From positions 3,077,501 to 3,141,500 of the forward strand of contig NZ_CP060825.1 of assembly GCF_014489615.1 (NCBI RefSeq): 64,000 bases of DNA, given 5' to 3'. The DNA comes from Streptomyces genisteinicus (GTDB lineage Bacteria; Actinomycetota; Actinomycetes; Streptomycetales; Streptomycetaceae). Under the pieces are notes generated by a model. That model saw only the letters and a program-made list of their open reading frames with translations, did no database searches and was not told the DNA's origin. Each line of letters starts with the position of its first letter. The first letter of the stretch is position 1. Shown piece by piece: positions 55,747 to 64,000 of this stretch. Position numbers and translations under genes: made by a program.

Positions 55747-56319
55747 TTAACCCGCGGCGTTCAGCGGCCAGGAATCGGCCACCTCGTAACGCGGCCGCTC
55801 CCCCGGCACCCCGCGCACGGGCAGGTTGCTCCGTACCAGCGCCAGACGGTCCGCCTGCCAGCCGGTTCCCTCGAACGGGGCCAGGGCCTCGACGCAGGGC
55901 CTCAGGTCGGCGGCGTCGTCACGGGCGCGGGCGATCGTGAGGTGGGGCACGTAGCGCCGGTGTTCGTCCATGGGGATTCCGGCGCGGCGGGCGGCGGCGT
56001 CGGCCCGTTCCGCGAGTCGCCGCATCTCGTCGAGTCCGCCGGCCGCGCCGACCCACAGCGCCCGCCGTCCGAACCGGCCGCCGCCGTGCAACCGCAGCGG
56101 GAACGCGTCCGTCCGGTGCGCGGCCGGCGCGAGGCGCTCGCGCAGGCCGGGGACGAGTGCGTCGTCCACCTCGCCCATGAAGGCCAGCGTGAAGTGCCAC
56201 CCGGGACGCCCGGTCCACCGCAGCCGGTCCGCCCCCGGGAGGTCGCGCAGGCGCTCCACGACTGCGGAGAGCTCGTCGACGGCGGGTGGTGGAGGGAGGA
56301 GGGCGGCGAAGAGTCTCAT
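55747..56319 (-). CDS. thpR: RNA 2',3'-cyclic phosphodiesterase / 2'-5' RNA ligase family
   Basis: The 190-residue protein has the 2H superfamily signature, two H-x-T motifs: HFTL (42-45) and HLTI (126-129). It starts MRLFAALLPPPP, as family members do. It opens 2',3'-cyclic phosphates and can ligate tRNA halves in vitro. ATG 56319 is unambiguous. It is followed by the microprotein ORF. Confidence 0.9.
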   Translation of the reverse strand: MRLFAALLPPPPAVDELSAVVERLRDLPGADRLRWTGRPGWHFTLAFMGEVDDALVPGLRERLAPAAHRTDAFPLRLHGGGRFGRRALWVGAAGGLDEMRRLAERADAAARRAGIPMDEHRRYVPHLTIARARDDAADLRPCVEALAPFEGTGWQADRLALVRSNLPVRGVPGERPRYEVADSWPLNAAG

Positions 56320-56696
56320 GCCGCCAGTGTCGCGCCGGGCGTGCGCCGGGGAACGGCGCATCGCGAGGCCCCGGGCACGCCCCGGATGCGCCCCGTCCGG
56401 CAGCCCAGGGCGCGCGCTCTGACAGGCCCCGTCGCAACGCCGCGGGCGCCGTCGCGTCCCCCGGCGCGAAGCCCCGGTATGCGCCGCATGCCCCCGCATA
56501 CGCCCCGTCGCGTGCCCCCGGCGAACGACGTCCCTGCCCCCGCGACCCGCCCCGTGCGAAAGCCCCTCGGCGCGCGGGCCGGTCACGCGGCCGGAGCCCG
56601 AGCCGCAGCCGCACCGCAGCCGCGCCGCAGCGGCCGGGTGAGCCGCAGCCGCCGGGTGCGCGGCCGCCGCGCACCCGGCGGCTGCGGTCCGCGGCG

Positions 56697-58034
56697 CTAC
56701 GCCACGGTCGCCAGTCGCTCCCGGGGAACGAAGCGGACCTGCGGATGCCCGCGGTGCCAGCCGACGGCCACCCGGAGGTTGCCGGCGCGGGCCAGCATCA
56801 GGCCGACCGCGGCCGCCGCAAGCATCGCGACCGCGCCGCCGGAGGCGAAGCCGATCCGCGGCCCGTAGGTGTCGGTGACCCAGCCCACCAGCGGCGCCCC
56901 GAACGGCGTGCCGCCGGTGAACACCATCATGAACAGGCTCATGACCCGGCCCCGCATCAGGGGATCGGTCGCCAGCTGGACGCTGGAGTTCGCCGTGACG
57001 TTGACGGTGAGGCCGAACATGCCGATCGGCACCATCATCAGCGCGAAGATCCAGAAGGTCGGGGCGAAGGCGGTCACGACCTCCAGCAGACCGAAGAGGA
57101 TCGCCGCGCCGACCAGCATCCGGAGCCGGGACGTGCCCCGCCGGGCGGCGAGCAGGGCGCCCGCCAGGGAGCCGGCCGCCATGAGCGTGTTGAGCAGGCC
57201 GTACGTGCCGGCGTCCGCGTGGAAGACGTCGTCGACGAAGGCCGCGAGCCAGATCGGGAAGTTGAAGCCGAAGGTGCCGATGAAGCCGACCAGCACGATG
57301 GGCCAGATCAGTTCGGGCTTGCCCGCGACGTAGCGGAGCCCTTCCCGGAGCTGGCCCTTGCCGCGGGGCGCGCGGTCGACCTTGTGGAGTTCGGCGTTGC
57401 GCATCATCAGCAGGCCGGCGATGGGCGCGAGGAACGACAGACCGTTGAAGAGGAAGGCCCAGCCGCTGCCGACGGCGGTGATCAGCACACCCGCCACGGC
57501 GGGGCCGACGAGGCGTGCGGACTGGAAGTTCGCCGAGTTCAGCGAGACGGCGTTGCGCAGCTGGTCGGGGCCGACCATCTCGGCGACGAACGTCTGCCGC
57601 GCCGGGTTGTCGACGACGGTGACGAGGCCGAGCAGGAACGCCGTGAGGTAGACGTGCCAGACCTGCACATGGCCGCCGAGCGTGAGGACGGCGAGCGCGA
57701 CGCCGGTCGCGCCCATCGCGGCCTGCGTGGCGAGGAGCAGCCGCCGCTTCGGGAGGCGGTCCGCCAGCACGCCGCCGTACAGGCCGAACAGGAGCATGGG
57801 GAGGAACTGGAGCGCGATGGTGATGCCGACGGCGGAGGCCGAGCCGGTGAGGCTCAGGACCAGCCAGTCCTGGGCGATGCGCTGCATCCAGGTGCCGGTG
57901 TTGGAGACCACCTGTCCGATCGCGAAGAGCCGGTAGTTCCGGACCCTCAGCGAGCTGAACATGGTCTGCTTGACGGGGGTGGGGTCGATGGCGGTCGGTG
58001 CGGGGGCGGAGTCTGCTCCGGATCCCGTACTCAA
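56697..58034 (-). CDS. MFS transporter (EntS/MFS_3-type drug or siderophore exporter)
   Basis: The 445-residue protein has about 12 helices and MFS motifs (QVVSNTGTWMQRIAQDWLVL, GLYGGVLADRLPKRRLLL, VDNPARQTFVAEMVGP), typical of the MFS_3 group. No ATG fits: TTG 58034 has GGAGG eight bases upstream. The gene begins 27 bases after the MarR stop, forming a two-gene unit that should be repressed by that MarR. Confidence 0.9.
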   Translation of the reverse strand: MSTGSGADSAPAPTAIDPTPVKQTMFSSLRVRNYRLFAIGQVVSNTGTWMQRIAQDWLVLSLTGSASAVGITIALQFLPMLLFGLYGGVLADRLPKRRLLLATQAAMGATGVALAVLTLGGHVQVWHVYLTAFLLGLVTVVDNPARQTFVAEMVGPDQLRNAVSLNSANFQSARLVGPAVAGVLITAVGSGWAFLFNGLSFLAPIAGLLMMRNAELHKVDRAPRGKGQLREGLRYVAGKPELIWPIVLVGFIGTFGFNFPIWLAAFVDDVFHADAGTYGLLNTLMAAGSLAGALLAARRGTSRLRMLVGAAILFGLLEVVTAFAPTFWIFALMMVPIGMFGLTVNVTANSSVQLATDPLMRGRVMSLFMMVFTGGTPFGAPLVGWVTDTYGPRIGFASGGAVAMLAAAAVGLMLARAGNLRVAVGWHRGHPQVRFVPRERLATVA

Positions 58035-58060
58035 AAGGGTCGCCTCCTCGGCGTGGGCGG

Positions 58061-58507
58061 TTACTGCAGGTGGGCGAGCTTCTCCAGAACGGGGGCGGCG
58101 GCGCGCAGGGTTGCCCACTCGTCGTCGTCGAGTCCTTCGGCGAGGCCGGTCAGCCAGGCGTTCCGCTTGCGGCGGCTCTCCTCCAGCATGGCCTCGGCCT
58201 GCTCGGTCTGGCTGACGACCTTCTGCCGTCGGTCGTCGGGATGCGGCTCCAGCGTGACGAGTCCCTTGGCTTCCAGCAGGGCGACGATGCGGGTCATCGA
58301 CGGCGGCTGGACGTGCTCCTTGCGGGCCAGCTCGCCGGGGGTGGCGGAGCCGCACCGGGCGAGCGTGCCGAGGACGGACATCTCCGTCGGGCTGAGCGAC
58401 TCGTCGACGCGCTGGTGCTTGAGTCGCCTGCCCAGCCGCATGACGGCGGAGCGGAGGGCGTTCACGGCTGCGACGTCGGCGTCAGTACCGTGGGACAGGT
58501 CAGGCAT
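58061..58507 (-). CDS. MarR-family regulator
   Basis: The 148-residue protein has MarR HTH segments (SVLGTLARCGSATPGELARK, HVQPPSMTRIVALLEAKGLV) and a DDRRQKVV wing. ATG 58507 is preferred; ATG 58522 is an alternative that overlaps the operator. It is first in the operon with the MFS gene and is likely autoregulated through the inverted repeats at 58512-58537. Confidence 0.88.
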   Translation of the reverse strand: MPDLSHGTDADVAAVNALRSAVMRLGRRLKHQRVDESLSPTEMSVLGTLARCGSATPGELARKEHVQPPSMTRIVALLEAKGLVTLEPHPDDRRQKVVSQTEQAEAMLEESRRKRNAWLTGLAEGLDDDEWATLRAAAPVLEKLAHLQ

Positions 58508-58511
58508 GTCC

Positions 58512-58537
58512 TTAGCGTAACTCATTACCCTGGCTAA
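58512..58537. promoter_or_regulatory. MarR operator-like inverted repeats
   Basis: ttagcgtaa (58512-58520) faces ttac (58525-58528) and gctaa (58533-58537): TTAGC/GCTAA outer and GTAA/TTAC inner arms. It covers the region just upstream of the MarR start, next to minus-strand TATTTA, a possible -10. Confidence 0.5.
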
Positions 58538-58614
58538 ATACCAGCCGGGATGCCGGCGGTTCCGGGACGACACAAGGGCAGCCCCGGGGGGCGCGCGGGC
58601 CGGTTACGGGCCTA

Positions 58615-59565
58615 GGTTCTGTCCGGCGGATCATGTGACTTTCCGACCGGTCGCTCGTTGGTTGGGGTATGGGTCGGGGGGATCTGACGAATCACGAGTG
58701 GTCGCTGCTGGAGCCGCATCTGCCTCCAAAGGGTCGCCGGGGTGGCCGGTGGAACGACCACCGCACCGTGATCAACGGGATCCTGTTCCGGGTTCGTACC
58801 GGTGTTCCGTGGCGCGATCTGCCGGAACGTTACGGGCCGTGGAAGACCGTCTATGAGCGGCATCGCCGCTGGTCGGCGGATGGCACCTGGGACCGGATCC
58901 TGCAGTCGGTCCAGGCCGACGCCGACCTCGCGGGCCGGATCGACTGGTCGATGGTCGGCGTCGACTCGACGTCCTGCCGGGCTCATCAGCACGCGGCCGG
59001 CGCCCGCAAAGCCAAGCCGCGGGTCCCGAAAAAAGGACGACGCCCCGGCACCACCGCCCCGACGAGGGACTCGGACGGTCCCGGGGCGGCCTGACTTGCA
59101 AGATCCACCTCGCGGGTGAAGGAGGCTGCCGCCCCATGGCCTTTCTGGTCACGCCTGGCCAGTGGGGCGATGCCCCCCAGATGGTTGAGGTCCTGGACCG
59201 GATCCGGGTCCCCAGACCGCTGGGTGGACGGCCCCGAACCCGGCCCGAGCACGTCAGCGGCGACAAGGCATACAGCTCCCGCCGAAACCGCCGCTACCTT
59301 CGAAGACGCCGCATCCGGCACACAATCCCGGAACCCAAGGACCAGCAGGCCAACCGTCGACGCAAAGGCAGAGAAGGCGGCAGGCCCACCGGCTTCCACC
59401 GCGACCACTACCGGCGCCGCAACGAGGTCGAGCGGACCATCAACCGGCTGAAGAACTCCCGCGCAGTCGCTACTCGTTACGACAAGCGGGCCTACGTCTT
59501 CCACGGGACCGTCACCGCCGCAGCGATCCGGCTCTGGCTTCGGCAGTGATCCGCCGGACAGAACC
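58615..59565 (+). mobile_element. IS5-family (IS427-group) insertion sequence, 951 bp
   Basis: Perfect 19-bp terminal inverted repeats, ggttctgtccggcggatca at 58615-58633 and its complement at 59547-59565, are flanked by TA on both sides (58613-58614, 59566-59567), the expected target duplication of this group. Inside is a two-frame DDE transposase. The element looks intact and sits between the MarR operon and an RHH gene, interrupting no gene. Confidence 0.9.
58669..59549 (+). CDS. IS5-family DDE transposase made by -1 frameshifting
   Basis: Frame A starts ATG 58669 (MGRGDLTNHEWSLLEPHLPP) and ends at 59094. Frame B supplies DEGLGRSRGGLTCKIHLAGE onward and ends at 59549, the stop lying in the right terminal repeat. 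A slippery run of six A then GG at 59029-59036 lets ribosomes slip -1 and join them into about 293 residues. The DDE residues are Asp in GVDSTSCRAH, Asp in GDKAYSS and Glu in RNEVERTINRLK. Frameshift control of transposase is known for IS427 relatives. Confidence 0.88.
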
Positions 59566-59646
59566 TAATCGTTTCATCACCCATACGGGTGACATTCAGC
59601 CGGAAATCGCCCCATGGGCCGCCGGAGCCCCGCGACTCTGGCTCGC

Positions 59647-59883
59647 ATGGGATCGACAGTGCTCAGCCTGCGGATAGACAGTGAGCTGCTCGACCGGCTC
59701 AAGCAGCACGCGGCCAGAAGGCAGATGAGCGTCCAGGACTACGTGGTCCGGACGCTCATTCGCGACGACTTCGACGAACGCTTCAAGACGGCGGTCGACG
59801 AGACGGAGAAGTTCTACGGGACGGGGCCGGATCCGGCCCCGTCCGGCCAGGATCAGGTCAGGCCCAGCGCCGGCATCGCGTAG
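59647..59883 (+). CDS. Ribbon-helix-helix (CopG-like) small protein
   Basis: The 78-residue protein has an RHH strand-helix-helix (VLSLRIDSELLDRLKQHAAR, MSVQDYVVRTLIRDDF), a DNA-binding fold common in antitoxins and plasmid copy regulators. No toxin gene is adjacent. It begins about 80 bp after the IS element. Its end overlaps the convergent permease gene by 31 bases. ATG 59647 is preferred to the upstream ATG 59614. Confidence 0.7.
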   Translation: MGSTVLSLRIDSELLDRLKQHAARRQMSVQDYVVRTLIRDDFDERFKTAVDETEKFYGTGPDPAPSGQDQVRPSAGIA

Positions 59884-61310
59884 TAGAAGACGAACACCGC
59901 CGACACCGCGTACATCGCGGCGGGCACCTCGCGGCCCCGGCCCGCGGCCAGGCGAAGGACGGCGAAGGCGATGAAGCCGATGCCGATGCCGTTGGTGATC
60001 GAGTAGGTGAACGGCATCATGACCATCGCGAGGAAGGCCGGGATGGCGAGGGTCCAGTCGCTCCAGTCGATGTCCTTGACCGAGCCGGCCAGGATCAGGA
60101 AGCCGACCGCGAGCAGCGCCGGGGTGGCGGCCTGGGACGGCACCATCGTGGCGAGCGGGGTGAGGAACAGCGCCACCGAGAAGAGCGCACCCGTGACGAC
60201 GGAGGCGAGGCCCGTCCGGGCGCCTTCGCCGACACCGGCCGTGGACTCCACGAAACAGGTGTTGGCGGAGGCGGAGCTCGCGCCGCCGGCGGCGACGGCG
60301 ATGCCGTCGACGATCAGCACCTTGTTGATGCCGGGGAAGTTGCCGTCCTTGTCCATGAGCTTGGCCTCGTCGCCGACGCCCATGATGGTGCCCATCGCGT
60401 CGAAGAAGCAGGACAGCAGCACGGTGAAGACGAAGAGGCAGCCGGTCAGCAGGCCGACCTTCTCGAAACCGCCGAACAGGCTGACCTGACCGACGAGGCC
60501 GAAGTCCGGCGAGGCGACGGGGTTGCCGGGCCACTCCGGCGTCGTGAGGCCCCAGCTCTTCACGTCGGCGACGGCGTGGACGATCATGGCGAAGACGGTC
60601 ATCACGACGATGGAGATCAGGATCGCGCCCGGGACCTTGCGGATCATCAGCGCGAGCGTGAGCAGCGTGCCGAGCACGAAGACGAGGATCGGCCAGCCGG
60701 TGAGGTGGCCGCCGGTGCCGAGCCCGAGCGGGACGGTGGTCTGCGCGGCGTCGGGGAGACGCGAGACGAACCCGGAGTCCACCAGGCCGATGAGCATGAT
60801 GAACAGGCCGATACCGATGGCGATGCCCTTGCGCAGGCTCAGCGGCACGGCGTTCATCACGCGTTCGCGCAGGCCCGTGGCGACCAGCAGCATCACGACC
60901 ACACCGGCCAGCACGACCATGCCCATGGCGTCGGCCCAGGACATCCTCGGCGCCAGCTGGAGGGCGACCACCGTGTTGACGCCGAGACCGGCGGCGAGCG
61001 CGATCGGGACGTTGCCGATGACGCCCATGAGCAGGGTCGAGAAGGCCGCGGTGAGCACGGTCGCGGTGACGAGCTGGCCACCGTCGAGCTGGTGCCCGTA
61101 CATGTCCTTGGCGCTGCCGAGGATGATCGGGTTCAGCACGAGGATGTAGGCCATCGCGAAGAAGGTGGCGAATCCGCCACGCACCTCGCGGGCCACGGTC
61201 GAGCCGCGCTCCGAGATCTTGAAGAAGCGGTCCAGGCCGCCGACGGGCTGCTGCGGGGAAGCCGGCGGCAGGTCGGGCTGATCGACCTTGGCGGTGGCCG
61301 AGGAGGACAT
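59853..61310 (-). CDS. NCS2-family purine permease (AzgA-like)
   Basis: The 485-residue protein has 12-14 helices and AzgA-type motifs: TFFAMAYILVLNPIILGSAK, ALAAGLGVNTVVALQLAPRM, and SSASANTCFVESTAGVGEGARTG. It imports guanine, hypoxanthine or adenine with protons. ATG 61310 (MSSSATAKVD) starts a short hydrophilic tail before helix 1. The AT-richer region at 61370-61445 probably holds its promoter. Confidence 0.92.
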   Translation of the reverse strand: MSSSATAKVDQPDLPPASPQQPVGGLDRFFKISERGSTVAREVRGGFATFFAMAYILVLNPIILGSAKDMYGHQLDGGQLVTATVLTAAFSTLLMGVIGNVPIALAAGLGVNTVVALQLAPRMSWADAMGMVVLAGVVVMLLVATGLRERVMNAVPLSLRKGIAIGIGLFIMLIGLVDSGFVSRLPDAAQTTVPLGLGTGGHLTGWPILVFVLGTLLTLALMIRKVPGAILISIVVMTVFAMIVHAVADVKSWGLTTPEWPGNPVASPDFGLVGQVSLFGGFEKVGLLTGCLFVFTVLLSCFFDAMGTIMGVGDEAKLMDKDGNFPGINKVLIVDGIAVAAGGASSASANTCFVESTAGVGEGARTGLASVVTGALFSVALFLTPLATMVPSQAATPALLAVGFLILAGSVKDIDWSDWTLAIPAFLAMVMMPFTYSITNGIGIGFIAFAVLRLAAGRGREVPAAMYAVSAVFVFYYAMPALGLT

Positions 61311-61594
61311 GCGGAACCTCAGTGGTGCGTGGGGACGGGGAGTAAGGCGGGGTGACACAGAAATACGGCCGCCATTTGTACGTTCCCACGACGGAAACCA
61401 GCCAGCCGTAAACAGTTTCAGTATGAACATATGAACGAAAGATCGCCATCTCCGCGCGTAGACCTATGGGGTGCAAGGGGCGGGTGGGACGGGAGTGGTG
61501 GCGGACGGGATGCGCCGGAGCCGCAGGAGCGCTCCCCCGCGCCCGGTGCCCGGGCCCCGGAGGGCGCACCGGACCGCCGATCTAGACTGTCCCC

Positions 61595-61918
61595 ATGGCG
61601 AAGTGGACCCCCCGGCACGAGGCACCCGAACCCCTTGAGGGTCCGATCGTCGCCACCATCACCGGCGGCACGATCCTGTGGTTCGTCATGTTCCTCGTCC
61701 AGGTCCCGTTCTACGGCTGGTTCGACGACCGCGACCTGACCTGGTGGGTGTGGACCTGCCTGGCCGGCGCGGGTCTCGGCCTGATCGGCATCTGGTACGT
61801 CCGCGGACGCGACGCCGCGATCAAGCGCGCGAAGGCGGCCGAAACCACCGGAGCCACCGGAGACGCCGGAGCCGCCGGAGCCGCCGGGACCTCCTCGGAG
61901 CCCGGCACCTCCGCCTGA
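61595..61918 (+). CDS. DUF2530 small membrane protein
   Basis: The 107-residue protein is hydrophilic at its start ([20 protein letters not shown]), then has two membrane helices ([37 protein letters not shown]) and an Ala/Gly/Thr-rich tail. DUF2530 proteins are restricted to actinobacteria and uncharacterised. The conserved DRDLTWWVW motif is present. It is divergent from the purine permease gene. Confidence 0.85.
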   Translation: MAKWTPRHEAPEPLEGPIVATITGGTILWFVMFLVQVPFYGWFDDRDLTWWVWTCLAGAGLGLIGIWYVRGRDAAIKRAKAAETTGATGDAGAAGAAGTSSEPGTSA

Positions 61919-62109
61919 CCGGCTTCCGCCCCGAACGCCTCCCCGCCTCCCCCGGCCGCCCCGCAAGCGCCCGCCCCGGCACCGGGACACCCCGCCGTCG
62001 CCCGCTCCCCCGCACCCCGTGGCACCACGGGACGATCTCCGTACGACCACGGTCGGATCTTCCGCCGCTCGGGGGGTGGAGGCGTCCCCTCCCCCGTACC
62101 GTCGGATGC

Positions 62110-64000
62110 ATGACGCAGCGGGCGGACATCGACACCGACGGGCCCGAGCCGGGCGGCCGCACTCCCGTGATCGACGCGGGGGCCGAACTCGACCCCGTAC
62201 ACCCCAGGAACCCACCGCCCAGCCGGCGTGCGCGACAGGCGGCGACCGGGCTCACCCCGGCCGAGGTCGCCGAGCGGGTCTCCCGGGGCGAGGTCAACGA
62301 CGTGCCGGTGCGCAGTTCGCGCTCGGCCGTCGACATCGTCCGCGCCAACGTCTTCACCCGCTTCAACGCGATCATCGGCGTGCTGTGGGTGATCATGCTC
62401 TTCGTCGCGCCGATCCAGGACAGCCTGTTCGGCTTCGTGATCGTGGCCAACACCGGAATCGGCATCATCCAGGAGCTGCGCGCCAAGAAGACGCTGGACT
62501 CGCTCGCCGTGATCGGCGAGGCGAAACCCCGGGTGCGCCGGGACGGCAGCACCGCCCCGGTCTCCACCTCCGAGATCGTGCTCGGCGACCTCGTCGAACT
62601 CGGCCCCGGGGACAAGGTGGTGGTCGACGGCGAGATCGCCGAGGCGGACAACCTGGAGATCGACGAGTCGCTGCTGACCGGTGAGGCCGACCCGGTCCTC
62701 AAGCGCCCCGGCGACCAGGTCATGTCGGGCTCGTTCGTCGTCGCGGGCGGGGGCGCGTTCACGGCGACCAAGGTGGGACGCGAGGCGTACGCGGCGCAGC
62801 TCGCGGAGGAGGCGTCCCGCTTCACGCTGGTCCACTCCGAGCTGCGCTCCGGCATCTCCACCATCCTCAAGTACGTGACCTGGATGATGGTGCCGACGGC
62901 GACCGGTCTGATCATCAGCCAGTTGATCGTGAAGGACAACGACCTCAAGGACTCCATCGCGCGGACCGTCGGCGGCATCGTGCCGATGATCCCCGAGGGC
63001 CTGGTGCTGCTGACCTCCGTCGCGTTCGCCATCGGGGTGATCCGGCTGGGCCGCAAGCAGTGCCTGGTGCAGGAACTGCCGGCCATCGAGGGCCTGGCCC
63101 GGGTCGACGTGGTCTGCCTCGACAAGACGGGCACGCTGACCGAGGGCGGCATGGACGTCACCGAGCTCCGGGCGCTGAACGGTGCCGACGAGGGACGCCT
63201 GCGGCAGGTCCTGGGCGCGCTCGGCGCCTCCGACCCCCGCCCCAACGCCTCCCTCCAGGCCGTCGTCGACGCCTACCCGGACGGGGCGGGCTGGCGGTGC
63301 ACCGCCGCCCTCCCCTTCTCCTCGGCCCGCAAGTACAGCGGGGCGAGCTTCGAGGAGGGGGACGGCAGCGCGTCGACCTGGCTGCTGGGCGCACCCGATG
63401 TGCTGCTCCCCGCGGACGACCCGTCCCTGACCGAGGTCGACGCCCTCAACCGCGAGGGCCTGCGGGTGCTGCTGCTCGCCCGGTCGGCGAAGGAGCTCGA
63501 CGCGGACTCCCCCGCCGCCGGCGCGGAGCCCACCGCCCTCGTCGTGCTGGAGCAGCGGCTGCGGCCCGACGCCTCGGACACCCTGCGCTACTTCGCCGAC
63601 CAGGACGTCGCGGCGAAGGTCATCTCCGGGGACAACGCGGTCGCCGTCGGCGCGGTGGCGGCCAAACTCGGGCTGCCCGGCGCCTCGGACACCGTCGACG
63701 CCCGCAAGCTGCCGGCCGAGCGGGACGAGATGGGTGCGGCGATCGACGCGAACGCGGTCTTCGGCCGGGTCTCGCCGCAGCAGAAGCGCGACATGGTCGG
63801 CGCGCTCCAGGCCCGCGGCCACACGGTGGCGATGACGGGCGACGGCGTCAACGACGTCCTCGCGCTCAAGGACGCCGACATCGGCGTGTCCATGGGGTCG
63901 GGGTCGGAGGCGACCCGTGCCGTGGCGCAGATCGTGCTGCTGAACAACAGTTTCGCCACCCTGCCGTCGGTGGTGGCGGAGGGCCGGCGGGTGATCGGCA
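62110..64000 (+). CDS. P-type cation ATPase, CtpE-like, truncated by window end
   Basis: The frame is open from ATG 62110 to the last base (630 residues). It has the TGEA actuator-type loop ([11 protein letters not shown]), the M4 motif PEGLVLLTS (about 295), the phosphorylation site DKTGTLT (Asp338) and hinge TGDGVND (Asp578). The PEGLVLL form and short N-terminus resemble mycobacterial CtpE, a calcium transporter, from memory. The C-terminal membrane helices lie outside the window. The first 60 residues are a Pro/Arg-rich cytosolic tail. Confidence 0.88.
   Translation, partial: MTQRADIDTDGPEPGGRTPVIDAGAELDPVHPRNPPPSRRARQAATGLTPAEVAERVSRGEVNDVPVRSSRSAVDIVRANVFTRFNAIIGVLWVIMLFVAPIQDSLFGFVIVANTGIGIIQELRAKKTLDSLAVIGEAKPRVRRDGSTAPVSTSEIVLGDLVELGPGDKVVVDGEIAEADNLEIDESLLTGEADPVLKRPGDQVMSGSFVVAGGGAFTATKVGREAYAAQLAEEASRFTLVHSELRSGISTILKYVTWMMVPTATGLIISQLIVKDNDLKDSIARTVGGIVPMIPEGLVLLTSVAFAIGVIRLGRKQCLVQELPAIEGLARVDVVCLDKTGTLTEGGMDVTELRALNGADEGRLRQVLGALGASDPRPNASLQAVVDAYPDGAGWRCTAALPFSSARKYSGASFEEGDGSASTWLLGAPDVLLPADDPSLTEVDALNREGLRVLLLARSAKELDADSPAAGAEPTALVVLEQRLRPDASDTLRYFADQDVAAKVISGDNAVAVGAVAAKLGLPGASDTVDARKLPAERDEMGAAIDANAVFGRVSPQQKRDMVGALQARGHTVAMTGDGVNDVLALKDADIGVSMGSGSEATRAVAQIVLLNNSFATLPSVVAEGRRVIG

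Noticed and set aside
59647-59883. Toxin-antitoxin module from the RHH gene
   Set aside because: The next gene is a convergent purine permease and the previous DNA is the IS element; no toxin-sized partner exists.

Overview
The window is chromosomal DNA of a Streptomyces. GC is uniformly very high, with G or C at nearly every third codon position. GTG starts and GTGA/ATGA stop-start couplings are common. The gene content is typical of the genus: a DmdR-type iron regulator, an NsdA/B-like regulator, a 4-coumarate/cinnamate-CoA ligase, SCO4402-family and DUF2530 proteins. From memory, the gene order resembles the S. coelicolor SCO4330-SCO4410 neighbourhood (serC, cinnamate-CoA ligase, citrate synthase, dmdR1, SIS-domain nagS). 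This was not checked by alignment. No rRNA, tRNA or CRISPR array was seen.

Layout, left to right. 1-1689: end of an ECF sigma factor, and its anti-sigma partner with an apparent frameshift. 1740-12820: purU, an SCO4402-family gene, a solute-binding lipoprotein, a repeat-rich membrane protein, an NsdA-like regulator, a primase/polymerase-domain protein, a two-gene ABC exporter and a hydrolase. 13430-17679: DmdR-type repressor, NagS-like SIS protein behind a DasR-like (dre) site, a 12-codon ORF with a near-ideal Shine-Dalgarno, pdxH and a citrate synthase. 17649-18927: a 2-oxoglutarate/Fe(II) dioxygenase with an upstream 24-codon leader peptide. 19002-29189: an eight-gene leftward catabolic operon (TIGR03084, AtuA, biotin-dependent carboxylase beta and alpha, acyl-CoA dehydrogenase, acyl-CoA ligase, enoyl-CoA hydratase, TetR) with an 18-bp palindrome at its head. 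29611-33400: a secreted copper-radical oxidase followed by a DyP peroxidase fused to a B-type lectin. 33559-49762: housekeeping and small regulatory pairs: EamA/LysR, an FAD/Fe-S dehydrogenase, an orphan conservon-type GTPase, serC, an ABC exporter with divergent TetR, a methyltransferase with divergent TetR, CBS and thioesterase proteins, and an AhpD-like/MarR pair. 49895-52725: a lower-GC two-ATPase cassette with three TTA codons, the clearest accessory insertion. 53054-64000: aldo/keto reductase, GDSL lipase, ThpR with a 28-codon membrane microprotein, MFS/MarR pair, an IS5-family element, an RHH protein, a purine permease, a DUF2530 protein and the start of a CtpE-like P-type ATPase.

The genes that work together most clearly are these. 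The 19-29 kb operon should convert a branched or aromatic-type acid to its CoA thioester, dehydrogenate it, carboxylate it and hydrate it, under its own TetR. The oxidase/DyP pair could couple H2O2 production to H2O2 use. Three regulator/target pairs (42.9, 45.8 and 58.5 kb) have operator-like palindromes in their shared promoters. The two ATPase genes are the best candidate for an undescribed, possibly defensive, system.

Functions come from recognising sequence patterns by eye. No database search or folding calculation was run.
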